Part shown: positions 7,687-14,092 of the stretch, piece by piece
Numbering within the stretch: position 1 is the first letter of the stretch
Layout of the letters: each line of letters opens with the position of its first letter
Origin: Gammaproteobacteria bacterium
GTDB taxonomy: Bacteria > Pseudomonadota > Gammaproteobacteria > Pseudomonadales > Litorivicinaceae
NCBI GenBank assembly: GCA_002717305.1
Contig: PBDH01000034.1
Span: 1-16,248 of the forward strand
DNA: 16,248 nt
Direction of reading: 5' to 3'
The notes under the pieces: generated by a model
Seen by the model: the letters and a program-made list of their open reading frames with translations, nothing else
Database searches by the model: none
Told to the model about the DNA's origin: nothing
Translations under genes and position numbers: made by a program

Positions 7687-7947
7687 ATGGAGTGTTCTCC
7701 TGACGGTTGGAGTGAAGAACTAAAAGGAGGTGTTCGGGTACTAACGAGAACCTTTGAGTTCGCGAATTTTGCCCAAGCCATGGCATTCGCTGTTCATGTT
7801 GGAGAGGCTGCCGACGCAGCCGACCATCACCCAGAAATCAATGTTTCCTGGGGTAAGGTCCGCGTTGACTGGTGGTCACACGATGCGAATGGCGTGACAT
7901 CGCGCGACATCGCGCTTGCGGAGACAACCAACCGGTTATATTACTAG
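7687..7947 (+). CDS. 4a-hydroxytetrahydrobiopterin (pterin-carbinolamine) dehydratase
   Basis: Members of this family dehydrate 4a-hydroxy-tetrahydropterin, regenerating the cofactor of aromatic amino acid hydroxylases; many bacterial members are stand-alone with unclear partners. The 86-residue product carries the signature ADHHPEINVSW (His47, His48), a third active-site His65 in WWSHDANG, and Asp74 in TSRDIALAE. The spacing matches the catalytic histidines of the human enzyme. It is somewhat shorter at the N-terminus than the usual ~100-110 residues. Two adjacent ATGs occur (7684 and 7687); the second is 5 bases from AGAGAGG and is preferred. No phenylalanine hydroxylase gene (phhA) is in the window, so its partner is unknown. 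Confidence 0.93.
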   Translation: MECSPDGWSEELKGGVRVLTRTFEFANFAQAMAFAVHVGEAADAADHHPEINVSWGKVRVDWWSHDANGVTSRDIALAETTNRLYY

Positions 7948-8013
7948 AGGCAATTCAAGCGTTTAGATCTTGATTTTTTTGAACTTAACCGTGTGATGCA
8001 GAGACAGAGCAAA

Positions 8014-9006
8014 TCAAGCCTGCACGTCAATCAGGATACGTCCTGACACTTGATTGTTGATAAGTTGTTCAGCGGTGTTAACTACATCCTCAAGGTTGAT
8101 GGTTCGCGTGTTTGCATCGAGTTGATCGGTAGTTACGTTTTCTGACAGTAGTTGCCAGGCTCGTTCCCGTGTCTCGCTTGGTGCGTGGACGGAGTCGACT
8201 CCTTGGAGCCTAATGTTTCTAAGAATGAAAGGGAATACCGTAGTTGAAAACTGGAAGCCTCCGGCGTTTCCAGTGGCTGCAATCACACCGTTGTACGTAA
8301 TCTGGGGAATTAATGTTGCTAACACCTGACCACCAACAGTGTCGATTGCCCCAGCAAAACGTGTACTCTCGAGTGGCTTTGGGTCTCGCTTGAAATCGGC
8401 TCGTTCCAAAATTTCAGACGCGCCCAGCTCTTTTAACCTGTCATGCTCAGACTCACGGCCGGTAATAGCGTGAACCTCGTAACCGAGTGTAGAAAGAACA
8501 GTTGTTGCGATTCCACCAACCCCGCCTCCCGCACCTGAAACTGCAATTGGACCATCCGAGGGTTTTAGATCTGAATCGAGTAGGGCCAAGACACAGAGCA
8601 TACCAGTGAGACCCCCTGTACCGAATTGCATCGCCTTACGACTGTCTAGTGCTTGCGGTGTTCTGACTAGATAGGAGCCCGGCACCCTGACTTGTTCAGA
8701 CATCCCACCGGTATGGGTCTCCCCCACACCATGACCAGTTAAAATCACATGTTCGCCAGGTTGGTAGGCCGGGTCGTCGGATTTTAAAACAACTCCTGCC
8801 GCATCTATCCCCGGAACCATTGGAAATTCACGGATGATTTTTCCCTTCCCCGTAACGGCAAGAGCGTCTTTATAGTTGAGCGAACTGAACTCGTTAGAAA
8901 TCAGAACATTACCAGTTGATAAATCACTCGATGTAAGTTGCTCGATTTTTACATCAGGGGCGGGTGAGTCGGTTTTATGTAGACGCAATGCGCGGAATGT
9001 GGCCAT
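8014..9006 (-). CDS. AcuI/YhdH-family NADPH-dependent acryloyl-CoA reductase
   Basis: This is a medium-chain (zinc-independent) quinone-oxidoreductase-type enzyme; characterised relatives reduce acryloyl-CoA to propionyl-CoA with NADPH. The 330-residue product matches E. coli YhdH along its length: SSLNYKDALAVTGKGKI at 41-57, PGIDAAG at 65-71, and ILTGHGVGETHTGG near 88-101. The nucleotide-binding loop SGAGGGVGG is at 157-165, and ITGRESEHDRLKELGAS follows, with an Arg suited to the NADPH phosphate. ILRNIRLQGVDSV and INNQVSGRILI are also conserved. ATG 9006 has AAGAGG upstream. It converges with the pterin dehydratase gene and lies downstream of the phasin terminator. A link to propionyl-CoA supply for PHA monomers is possible but is only inference. 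Confidence 0.93.
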   Translation of the reverse strand: MATFRALRLHKTDSPAPDVKIEQLTSSDLSTGNVLISNEFSSLNYKDALAVTGKGKIIREFPMVPGIDAAGVVLKSDDPAYQPGEHVILTGHGVGETHTGGMSEQVRVPGSYLVRTPQALDSRKAMQFGTGGLTGMLCVLALLDSDLKPSDGPIAVSGAGGGVGGIATTVLSTLGYEVHAITGRESEHDRLKELGASEILERADFKRDPKPLESTRFAGAIDTVGGQVLATLIPQITYNGVIAATGNAGGFQFSTTVFPFILRNIRLQGVDSVHAPSETRERAWQLLSENVTTDQLDANTRTINLEDVVNTAEQLINNQVSGRILIDVQA

Positions 9007-9052
9007 GGGAAACCTCTTTATCGCTGTCCGCTAATGGTAAGGTGTTTTGAAT

Positions 9053-9081
9053 AAAAAAAAAGAGGGATTTTCGTCCCTCTT
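9053..9081 (-). terminator. Rho-independent terminator of the phasin gene
   Basis: On the minus strand, the arms AAGAGGGA (complement of 9074-9081) and TCCCTCTT (complement of 9060-9067) form a perfect 8-base stem closed by a 6-base loop. A run of eight or nine T residues follows. It lies 20 bases past the phasin stop and separates the phasin from the acuI-like gene. Confidence 0.92.
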
Positions 9082-9101
9082 CATTTTCGCTTGCACGGCG
9101 A

Positions 9102-9467
9102 TTAATGCTTAGTCGCGGTCTCGATAACGCTCTTAACGATGCCAGAGGCTTGGTCACGGCTCTTGATGAGTGTTTCTTGTGACGCCTTAGCTGCGTCAAT
9201 GAATTGTTCTTGGAGACCTTGGAGGTAGGCCTTTTGAGACTCCACAGCAGCGGCTAAATCTTTTTCCACTGTAAGAGCCTTTGCTTGCTCCATTGCGCCC
9301 TCGATGAGGTGTTTGAAGAGACTGGTCTGCTGCTCGGTCAAGGTCTCGACGGTAGCCTTGTTAACCTCAAACAAGTCAGCCATAGGCTTCATAGCGTCCT
9401 CGTAGGACTTAATATCGAATGCTTTCTTCATATTTGCTTGCATATCTTCGATCATTTTTGCGTACAT
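9102..9467 (-). CDS. phaP: Phasin (PHA granule-associated protein)
   Basis: Phasins are small amphipathic helical proteins that coat polyhydroxyalkanoate granules and control their number and size. The 121-residue product begins MYAKMIEDMQANMKKAFD and is nearly all helix-forming. It contains MADLFEVNKATVETLTEQQTSLF and a repeating Ala/Gln/Lys pattern to the end, as in the Phasin_2 group. There is no signal peptide or membrane segment. ATG 9467 is chosen because GAGAGGAA lies directly upstream. A longer in-frame reading from 9566 would translate through the operator repeats and is not credible. Its expression is probably controlled by PhaR, encoded just upstream, through the palindromes at 9491-9566. 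Confidence 0.92.
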   Translation of the reverse strand: MYAKMIEDMQANMKKAFDIKSYEDAMKPMADLFEVNKATVETLTEQQTSLFKHLIEGAMEQAKALTVEKDLAAAVESQKAYLQGLQEQFIDAAKASQETLIKSRDQASGIVKSVIETATKH

Positions 9468-9490
9468 ATTGATTCCTCTCTCATACGTTT

Positions 9491-9505
9491 TTGTGCATTG
9501 CACAA
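9491..9505. promoter_or_regulatory. Candidate PhaR operator 1 (perfect palindrome)
   Basis: TTGTGCATTGCACAA is a perfect 7+1+7 palindrome centred at 9498. It lies about 5-20 bases downstream of the predicted phasin transcription start and upstream of the Shine-Dalgarno. The core TGC-N3-GCA resembles TGC/GCA dyads reported for PhaR. Assignment to PhaR is inferred from context. Confidence 0.72.
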
Positions 9506-9516
9506 CCATAGTGTGA

Positions 9517-9544
9517 AAGATACCATGTTGCACTGCAACGTCAA
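9517..9544 (-). promoter_or_regulatory. Sigma70-like promoter of the phasin gene
   Basis: Read on the minus strand, TTGACG (complement of 9539-9544; five of six -35 consensus bases) and TATCTT (complement of 9517-9522; four of six) are separated by 16 bases. The predicted start of transcription is near 9510. Operator 2 fills the spacer. Confidence 0.6.
9527..9539. promoter_or_regulatory. Candidate PhaR operator 2 (perfect palindrome in promoter spacer)
   Basis: GTTGCACTGCAAC is a perfect 6+1+6 palindrome centred at 9533, with the same TGC-N3-GCA core as operator 1. It occupies the spacer of the phasin promoter, so a bound protein would block RNA polymerase. Confidence 0.7.
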
Positions 9545-9550
9545 GATCTT

Positions 9551-9566
9551 TTGTGCGTTGCACCAA
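9551..9566. promoter_or_regulatory. Candidate PhaR operator 3 (imperfect)
   Basis: TTGTGCGTTGCACCAA repeats the TTGTGC and TGCAC half-sites of operator 1 with two mismatches. It lies just upstream of the phasin -35 and 7 bases beyond the phaR stop codon. Its centre (9558) is 25 bases from operator 2 and 60 from operator 1. Confidence 0.55.
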
Positions 9567-9572
9567 ATAAAA

Positions 9573-10028
9573 TCAGTTGTCTCTACCAGAGGGATTGCCA
9601 CTACCCATAGTTTTCGACATGGATTCCCAGAGTTTCATATTTTCTTCGGTCATCTTCTGCCACATGCCCATGGGCGAGTTAGTACCCATTACATTACGCA
9701 CTTGATCTTGCATTGCCTCTTGCTGGTTTAAGAAAAATGAAATGGATTGTTCGAGGAAGTGTGCCATATTTGTTTGTAACCCAGATCCATAAAAGCGTAT
9801 CAGATGTTGCAAGACTTCATTGGTAAGAACATGTTCTCCTGCGACGTTTTCTTGTTCAATGATGATCTGTAACAGGATCGAGCGTGTTATATCTTCCCCG
9901 GATTTGGAATCCACGACGCGAAAGCGTTCGTGACCGAGGACTAAATCCCTTACATTGTCGATGGTAACGTAACAACTTTGTGACGTGTCATACAGACGTC
10001 GGTTGGGGTACTTTTTTAATGTGCGCAT
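9573..10028 (-). CDS. phaR: PhaR, PHA synthesis repressor
   Basis: PhaR binds the promoters of phasin and of its own gene and is released when it binds nascent PHA, so phasin is made only when polymer forms. The 151-residue product begins MRTLKKYPNRRLYDTSQSCYV, the hallmark of the PHB/PHA accumulation regulator DNA-binding domain (about 1-62). A region with LTNEVLQHLIRFYGSGLQTNM and an amphipathic FLEQSISFFLNQQEAM helix follows, probably the polymer-binding part. The C-terminus is Met-rich. ATG 10028 is used because it opens the conserved motif; a TTG eight codons upstream is less likely. It lies directly upstream of the phasin gene and divergent from phaC. Confidence 0.95.
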   Translation of the reverse strand: MRTLKKYPNRRLYDTSQSCYVTIDNVRDLVLGHERFRVVDSKSGEDITRSILLQIIIEQENVAGEHVLTNEVLQHLIRFYGSGLQTNMAHFLEQSISFFLNQQEAMQDQVRNVMGTNSPMGMWQKMTEENMKLWESMSKTMGSGNPSGRDN

Positions 10029-10109
10029 GGGGATGCCTGCTGTTATGACCAATCACACCAAACCATACTCACAAATTAATGCGAGCGCAAAAAATTTGAG
10101 GCTACTTAT
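10029..10109. promoter_or_regulatory. phaR/phaC divergent intergenic region with a possible PhaR-like dyad
   Basis: This 81-base gap must serve both genes. It contains TGCGAGCGCA at 10080-10089, a TGC-N4-GCA dyad loosely like the phasin operators but with one more central base. GAGG at 10098-10101 is a Shine-Dalgarno 8 bases before the phaC TTG. I see no convincing -35/-10 pair. Confidence 0.35.
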
Positions 10110-11708
10110 TTGCGAGGACTGAAAGACTTCGATCCGTCACAAAACGAGTGGATTCAGACGTGGTTCTCTCGTCTGAGCGCAGAGACTCGACTACTCAATT
10201 TTCTTGGGCCACTTGATGTTAATAAATTTGGCCAGAGTCTGACTTCGTTATCAGTCGAGGATCCCGAGCGCTTTCGGGAGTTTTCAGTTGGTTTGCTACC
10301 GAGAGTATTAAAAGCATTGTTAGACAATGATCCCGACGACTCTTCTTGGGCCATTCTATTTGATGAGGTAGGCTCACTATTCCCTGAATTTAAGAATATC
10401 AATCGTTCTCATATGCTCTGGTTAATCCGTCAGATTCAGGCTTCAAACGAACGTGTTACCAAGTTGCGTTCAATGATTGAGTCGGGCGATATAAATATTG
10501 AGCAGGGCATGGAAAACTGGCGGTGTGACATCCTTACAGAAGCAATGTTACCAGACACAATTCGACCAGATATCTTTTGTCTGGGCCAAAATATCGCTGC
10601 CACATCTGGCCATGTGGTATTTGAAAATCAATTATTTCAACTCCTTCAATATCATCCTGCGACTGAAACGGTTTATGAAAACCCGGTGCTACTCATTCCA
10701 GCCTTTGTGAACCGTTTTTATATCCTCGATCTTTCTGATGAGTGCTCAATGGTTAAGTGGTTGGTAGATCAGGGACACACAGTTTTCTTGATTAGTTGGG
10801 TCAACCCGACCGAGCTGCTTGCGACCTATGAAATGACGCACTACGTGCTTGACGGGGCTTTGGCGGCACTTGATTGTATTTGTCGAATGCTTCCCAGTTG
10901 TAAACCGCAGGTTGTGGGCTATTGTGCTGGAGGCGTTGTTTCAGCGATCTTGGCGGCATGGTTAAAGGCACGTGGTGAAGATCGAATATCATCGCTTTCT
11001 CTACTAACGACATTGCTGGACTACAAAGAGTCTGGTCCCCTCGGTAATTTGGTCTCTGAAGAAAGCATTGAATCGTTCCGTAAACCACTGAACGACTTGG
11101 GATACTTGCCAGCCGAACTTTTGCTTCGTATTTTTGCAGGCCTTCGGCCGCATGACTTGATATTTGAGCGTATGCTCAATTCATACATCTTGGGTCAGCG
11201 GGCTAAACCCAACCCCATACTGCACTGGCTTGGTGATGGAACGCGGACTCCCGCCTCTCTTGTGTTGTGGATTCTAGAAAAGTTGTACATTGAAAATGTA
11301 TTGGTGAAGGAGACACCTTTCGAACTAGCAGGTCAGCGTATCCAATTGTCCACTATTGACTGCCCGGTCTTCTTGTTTGGCGCTGAACGAGATGATATCA
11401 GCCCGTGGCAGAGTGTGATGCATGCCGCGGATCAGTTTGGATCAACTCCTCTGTGTGTCTTGGGTGAGGGTGGTCATAATGCGGGCGTAGTTAATCACCC
11501 AAGTAAGCCGCGATATAACCACTTTGCACTGAATACTGATAATTTAACGGATAAACAATTGGCAGAATTTCGCTCCGGCAGCTGGTGGATGACGTGGCAC
11601 GATTTCTTGACTGATAGAGAAGCTGAACCTGTTTTACCGCCTAAAATAGGTGGTGGTATCCGAGCTGCAATTGAGAGGGCGCCCGGCCGATACGTTCGGA
11701 TCAGATAA
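10110..11708 (+). CDS. phaC: Class I polyhydroxyalkanoate synthase PhaC
   Basis: PhaC polymerises (R)-3-hydroxyacyl-CoA into PHA at the granule surface. The 532-residue product has the synthase N-terminal domain, then an alpha/beta-hydrolase core with NRFYILDL (201-208) and GHTVFLISWVNPT (222-234). The lipase-like box GYCAGG carries nucleophile Cys272. Asp428 is in GAERDDISPW and His456 is in GEGGHNAGVVN. The C-terminus IERAPGRYVRIR closely matches the Ralstonia-type class I ending. It is a little shorter than the usual ~560-600 residues, the difference being at the N-terminus. No in-frame ATG or GTG lies between the upstream stop (10077-10079) and residue 97, so TTG 10110 with GAGG upstream is the best start. 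No phaA or phaB gene is nearby. Confidence 0.95.
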   Translation: MRGLKDFDPSQNEWIQTWFSRLSAETRLLNFLGPLDVNKFGQSLTSLSVEDPERFREFSVGLLPRVLKALLDNDPDDSSWAILFDEVGSLFPEFKNINRSHMLWLIRQIQASNERVTKLRSMIESGDINIEQGMENWRCDILTEAMLPDTIRPDIFCLGQNIAATSGHVVFENQLFQLLQYHPATETVYENPVLLIPAFVNRFYILDLSDECSMVKWLVDQGHTVFLISWVNPTELLATYEMTHYVLDGALAALDCICRMLPSCKPQVVGYCAGGVVSAILAAWLKARGEDRISSLSLLTTLLDYKESGPLGNLVSEESIESFRKPLNDLGYLPAELLLRIFAGLRPHDLIFERMLNSYILGQRAKPNPILHWLGDGTRTPASLVLWILEKLYIENVLVKETPFELAGQRIQLSTIDCPVFLFGAERDDISPWQSVMHAADQFGSTPLCVLGEGGHNAGVVNHPSKPRYNHFALNTDNLTDKQLAEFRSGSWWMTWHDFLTDREAEPVLPPKIGGGIRAAIERAPGRYVRIR

Positions 11709-11712
11709 GGTT

Positions 11713-11726
11713 TGGCGTTTTCGCCA
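11713..11726 (+). other. Small stem-loop after phaC
   Basis: TGGCG (11713-11717) and CGCCA (11722-11726) pair around a TTTT loop, 5 bases past the phaC stop. There is no T-tract, so it is not a standard terminator. It could slow polymerase or protect the phaC mRNA 3' end. A weak TATAGA (11733-11738) follows and could be a prfC -10. Confidence 0.35.
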
Positions 11727-11770
11727 CACTTCTATAGACTGCGCGCCCACAACATCGAACGAGATCTAAC

Positions 11771-13351
11771 GTGAATCAAATTGAAATGGAAGGTGCAAAC
11801 CGCCGCACATTTGCAATCATTTCGCACCCAGACGCCGGGAAGACGACGATGACAGAAAAACTGTTGTTGTTTGGGAATGCGATCTCGGTGGCGGGGACAA
11901 TCAAAGCTAGAAAAGCATCAAGGCACGCAACCTCTGATTGGATGCAGATGGAGCAAGAACGTGGTATCTCGGTGACAACGTCCGTGATGCAGTTCCCATA
12001 CAGAGACCGCATTGTCAACTTGCTAGATACTCCAGGTCATGAGGATTTTTCGGAGGATACCTATCGAACACTAACTGCAGTCGACTCGGCACTAATGGTG
12101 CTCGATGGTGCTAAGGGTGTTGAAGATCGAACAATTAAGTTGATGCAAGTTTGTCGGTTACGAACAACGCCGATTGTTTCATTTGTTAATAAATTGGATC
12201 GTGATATTCGGGACCCAATCGAGTTAATCGATGAGGTCGAAGACATCCTAAAAATCCATGTGACGCCAGTCACTTGGCCCATTGGGATGGGGCCGCATTT
12301 CAAAGGGGTATATCACCTTCGCAACGATGTCATCCATGTGTATGCAAAAGGTCAAGGCGCTCGGATTCCTGACGATATCCAGATTCGGGGGTTAAATTCC
12401 GACGAGGCGCGTGAACTCTTGGGGGGCGAATGGAAAGATTTTTCAGATCAGATTGAACTGGTCAGAGAAGCGACTCCCGCGTTTGAGGTTGAACGATTTC
12501 TAGCTGGTGAGTTAACGCCAGTATTTTTTGGTACAGCGATGGGTAATTTTGGTGTCCGCGAGATGCTAAATGATTTTGTGGATTTCGCACCAAAGCCTGT
12601 CACCCGAGAAACAGAAACACGCCAAGTCCAACCCTTTGAGGAGAAGTTTAGTGGATTCGTGTTTAAAATTCAGGCGAATATGGACCCTAAACATCGCGAC
12701 CGTATCGCCTTTTTACGTGTCTGCTCTGGTTCTTATAAAAAGGGTATGAAGATAAAACACACGCGAATCGGTAAGGATGTGAGGATTTCGGACGCCGTGA
12801 CATTTCTGGCTGGTGATCGTGCGACGGCTGATGAGGCATATCCTGGAGATATTTTAGGTCTTCATAATCATGGGACGATTCAGATTGGAGATACGTTCAC
12901 TGAAGGTGAAAACCTGCAGTTCACCGGAATCCCGCATTTTGCGCCTGAGCTGTTTCGATGTGTTCGTCTAAAAGACCCTCTTAAAACCAAACAGTTACAG
13001 AAAGGATTAACCCAATTATCGGAAGAGGGTGCTACTCAGGTATTTATGCCTCATAAAAACAACACCTTAATTGTCGGGGCAGTTGGGGTTTTGCAGTTTG
13101 ATGTAGTCGCGTTTCGTTTACTGGACGAATACAAAGCTGAAGCTATTTATGACCAAATCAACATCTACACAGCGCGCTGGGTTAGATGCGGCGATCCAAA
13201 AATATTTGCTGATTTCAAAAAGAAAGCCTACGAAAATCTCGCTGACGATGGCGGCGGACACCTGACTTATTTAGCACCATCGCGAGCGAATCTGCAGCTC
13301 ATGCAAGAGCGTTGGCCAGACGTTGAGTTCATGGAAACCAGAGAGCATTGA
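11771..13351 (+). CDS. prfC: Peptide chain release factor 3 (RF3)
   Basis: RF3 is the translational GTPase that removes RF1/RF2 from the ribosome after peptide release. The 526-residue product (E. coli 529) has the P-loop SHPDAGKT at 18-25, a switch region ending RGISVTTSVMQFPY, DTPGH at 86-90 and NKLD at 140-143. It also has the RF3-specific segments FVFKIQANMDPKHRDR, AYPGDILGLHNHGTIQIGDT and LIVGAVGVLQFDVV, and ends METREH like E. coli RF3. GTG 11771 is taken as start, with ATG 11786 as an alternative; neither has a strong Shine-Dalgarno. It lies three bases upstream of the TatD-family gene, which it probably co-transcribes. Confidence 0.97.
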   Translation: MNQIEMEGANRRTFAIISHPDAGKTTMTEKLLLFGNAISVAGTIKARKASRHATSDWMQMEQERGISVTTSVMQFPYRDRIVNLLDTPGHEDFSEDTYRTLTAVDSALMVLDGAKGVEDRTIKLMQVCRLRTTPIVSFVNKLDRDIRDPIELIDEVEDILKIHVTPVTWPIGMGPHFKGVYHLRNDVIHVYAKGQGARIPDDIQIRGLNSDEARELLGGEWKDFSDQIELVREATPAFEVERFLAGELTPVFFGTAMGNFGVREMLNDFVDFAPKPVTRETETRQVQPFEEKFSGFVFKIQANMDPKHRDRIAFLRVCSGSYKKGMKIKHTRIGKDVRISDAVTFLAGDRATADEAYPGDILGLHNHGTIQIGDTFTEGENLQFTGIPHFAPELFRCVRLKDPLKTKQLQKGLTQLSEEGATQVFMPHKNNTLIVGAVGVLQFDVVAFRLLDEYKAEAIYDQINIYTARWVRCGDPKIFADFKKKAYENLADDGGGHLTYLAPSRANLQLMQERWPDVEFMETREH

Positions 13352-13354
13352 TCG

Positions 13355-14092
13355 ATGTGGGTTGATATCAACGTTCATCTAGAGTTGATGAATGCCCCAT
13401 CTGAATCAGTGAATCAAGCGGCAACCGCGGCAGCGGTCAAATTTATTGCAACAGGGACCGATCCTGATCAGTGGGATTGGCTTGCGGGTCGAACGTCAAA
13501 TGTAGCTTTTGGGTTACACCCCCGCTATGCGGTACAGACGTCTGACTGGGTGTCACTGCTTGAAGGCTATTTGCGCAAGAATCCACGCTGTGCGATGGGA
13601 GAGATTGGGCTTGATTTTAGGCCACAAATGCCAAACCGCGAGTTACAGAAGAAGGTTTTTGAGAGACAACTCGCTCTTGCCAAAGAACTGGATCGGCCAG
13701 TCATTATTCACGCGGTTAAGGCCCATTCTGAAGTGATTTCAGCGCTCAAACGAGTCGGTCTCAGTCGTTTTGTAATCCATGCATTTTCAGGATCTAAGAA
13801 TATTGCTGCTGATTATTTGGCGATGGGCGGATATTTAAGTGCTAGTTGTGTTCTGATGCGTACGCCGCGACCGAAGGCATTACAAGTGTTTCGCGCGATG
13901 CCTCGTAACCGACTGCTTTTTGAGACGGATGCTCCAGATTTACCTTTGGCAGGAATGGATCAGAGTTCTCCTGAATTTTTGCCCATCATCGGACAATCTC
14001 TTGCGTTAGACTTCGAGATTAGCTTGTCGGCTCTTGAGCATTTGAGCTATGCAAATGCCCGAACTTTGTTTGACCACGATTTCGTTCAATAA
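13355..14092 (+). CDS. TatD/YjjV-family metal-dependent hydrolase (DNase)
   Basis: TatD-family proteins are TIM-barrel metalloenzymes of the amidohydrolase superfamily; characterised members are exo- or endodeoxyribonucleases. The 245-residue product shows GLHPRYA, GEIGLDF with metal ligand Glu83, PVIIHAVKAH with His119, VIHAFSGS with His142, and FETDAPDLPLAG with Asp192. Overall it resembles E. coli YjjV. The first metal motif, HxH in YjjV and YcfH, reads VDINVHLE here, so the first His is Asn6 while His8 is kept. E. coli TatD itself lacks HxH, so activity need not be lost. It starts 3 bases after prfC, and its last 74 bases overlap the end of the opposing RND gene. Confidence 0.9.
   Translation: MWVDINVHLELMNAPSESVNQAATAAAVKFIATGTDPDQWDWLAGRTSNVAFGLHPRYAVQTSDWVSLLEGYLRKNPRCAMGEIGLDFRPQMPNRELQKKVFERQLALAKELDRPVIIHAVKAHSEVISALKRVGLSRFVIHAFSGSKNIAADYLAMGGYLSASCVLMRTPRPKALQVFRAMPRNRLLFETDAPDLPLAGMDQSSPEFLPIIGQSLALDFEISLSALEHLSYANARTLFDHDFVQ

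Noticed and set aside
7896..7915. Exact tandem repeat of the 10-mer GACATCGCGC inside the pterin dehydratase gene
   Set aside because: The encoded TSRDIALAE segment aligns normally with the family, so this is probably chance from Ala/Arg/Asp codons rather than a recent duplication.
7948..8013. Possible terminator between the pterin dehydratase and acuI-like genes
   Set aside because: A run of seven T residues follows only a 4-base CAAG/CTTG stem, too weak to call.
9468..9566. Longer phasin reading starting near the phaR stop
   Set aside because: It would translate through the promoter and palindromes; ATG 9467 has GAGAGGAA directly upstream and begins the phasin-like sequence.
9285..9731. 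Plus-strand open frame of 148 codons across the phasin and phaR genes
   Set aside because: It is antisense to two well-supported genes and to the operator region, lacks a ribosome binding site, and has a low-complexity His/Leu-rich product.
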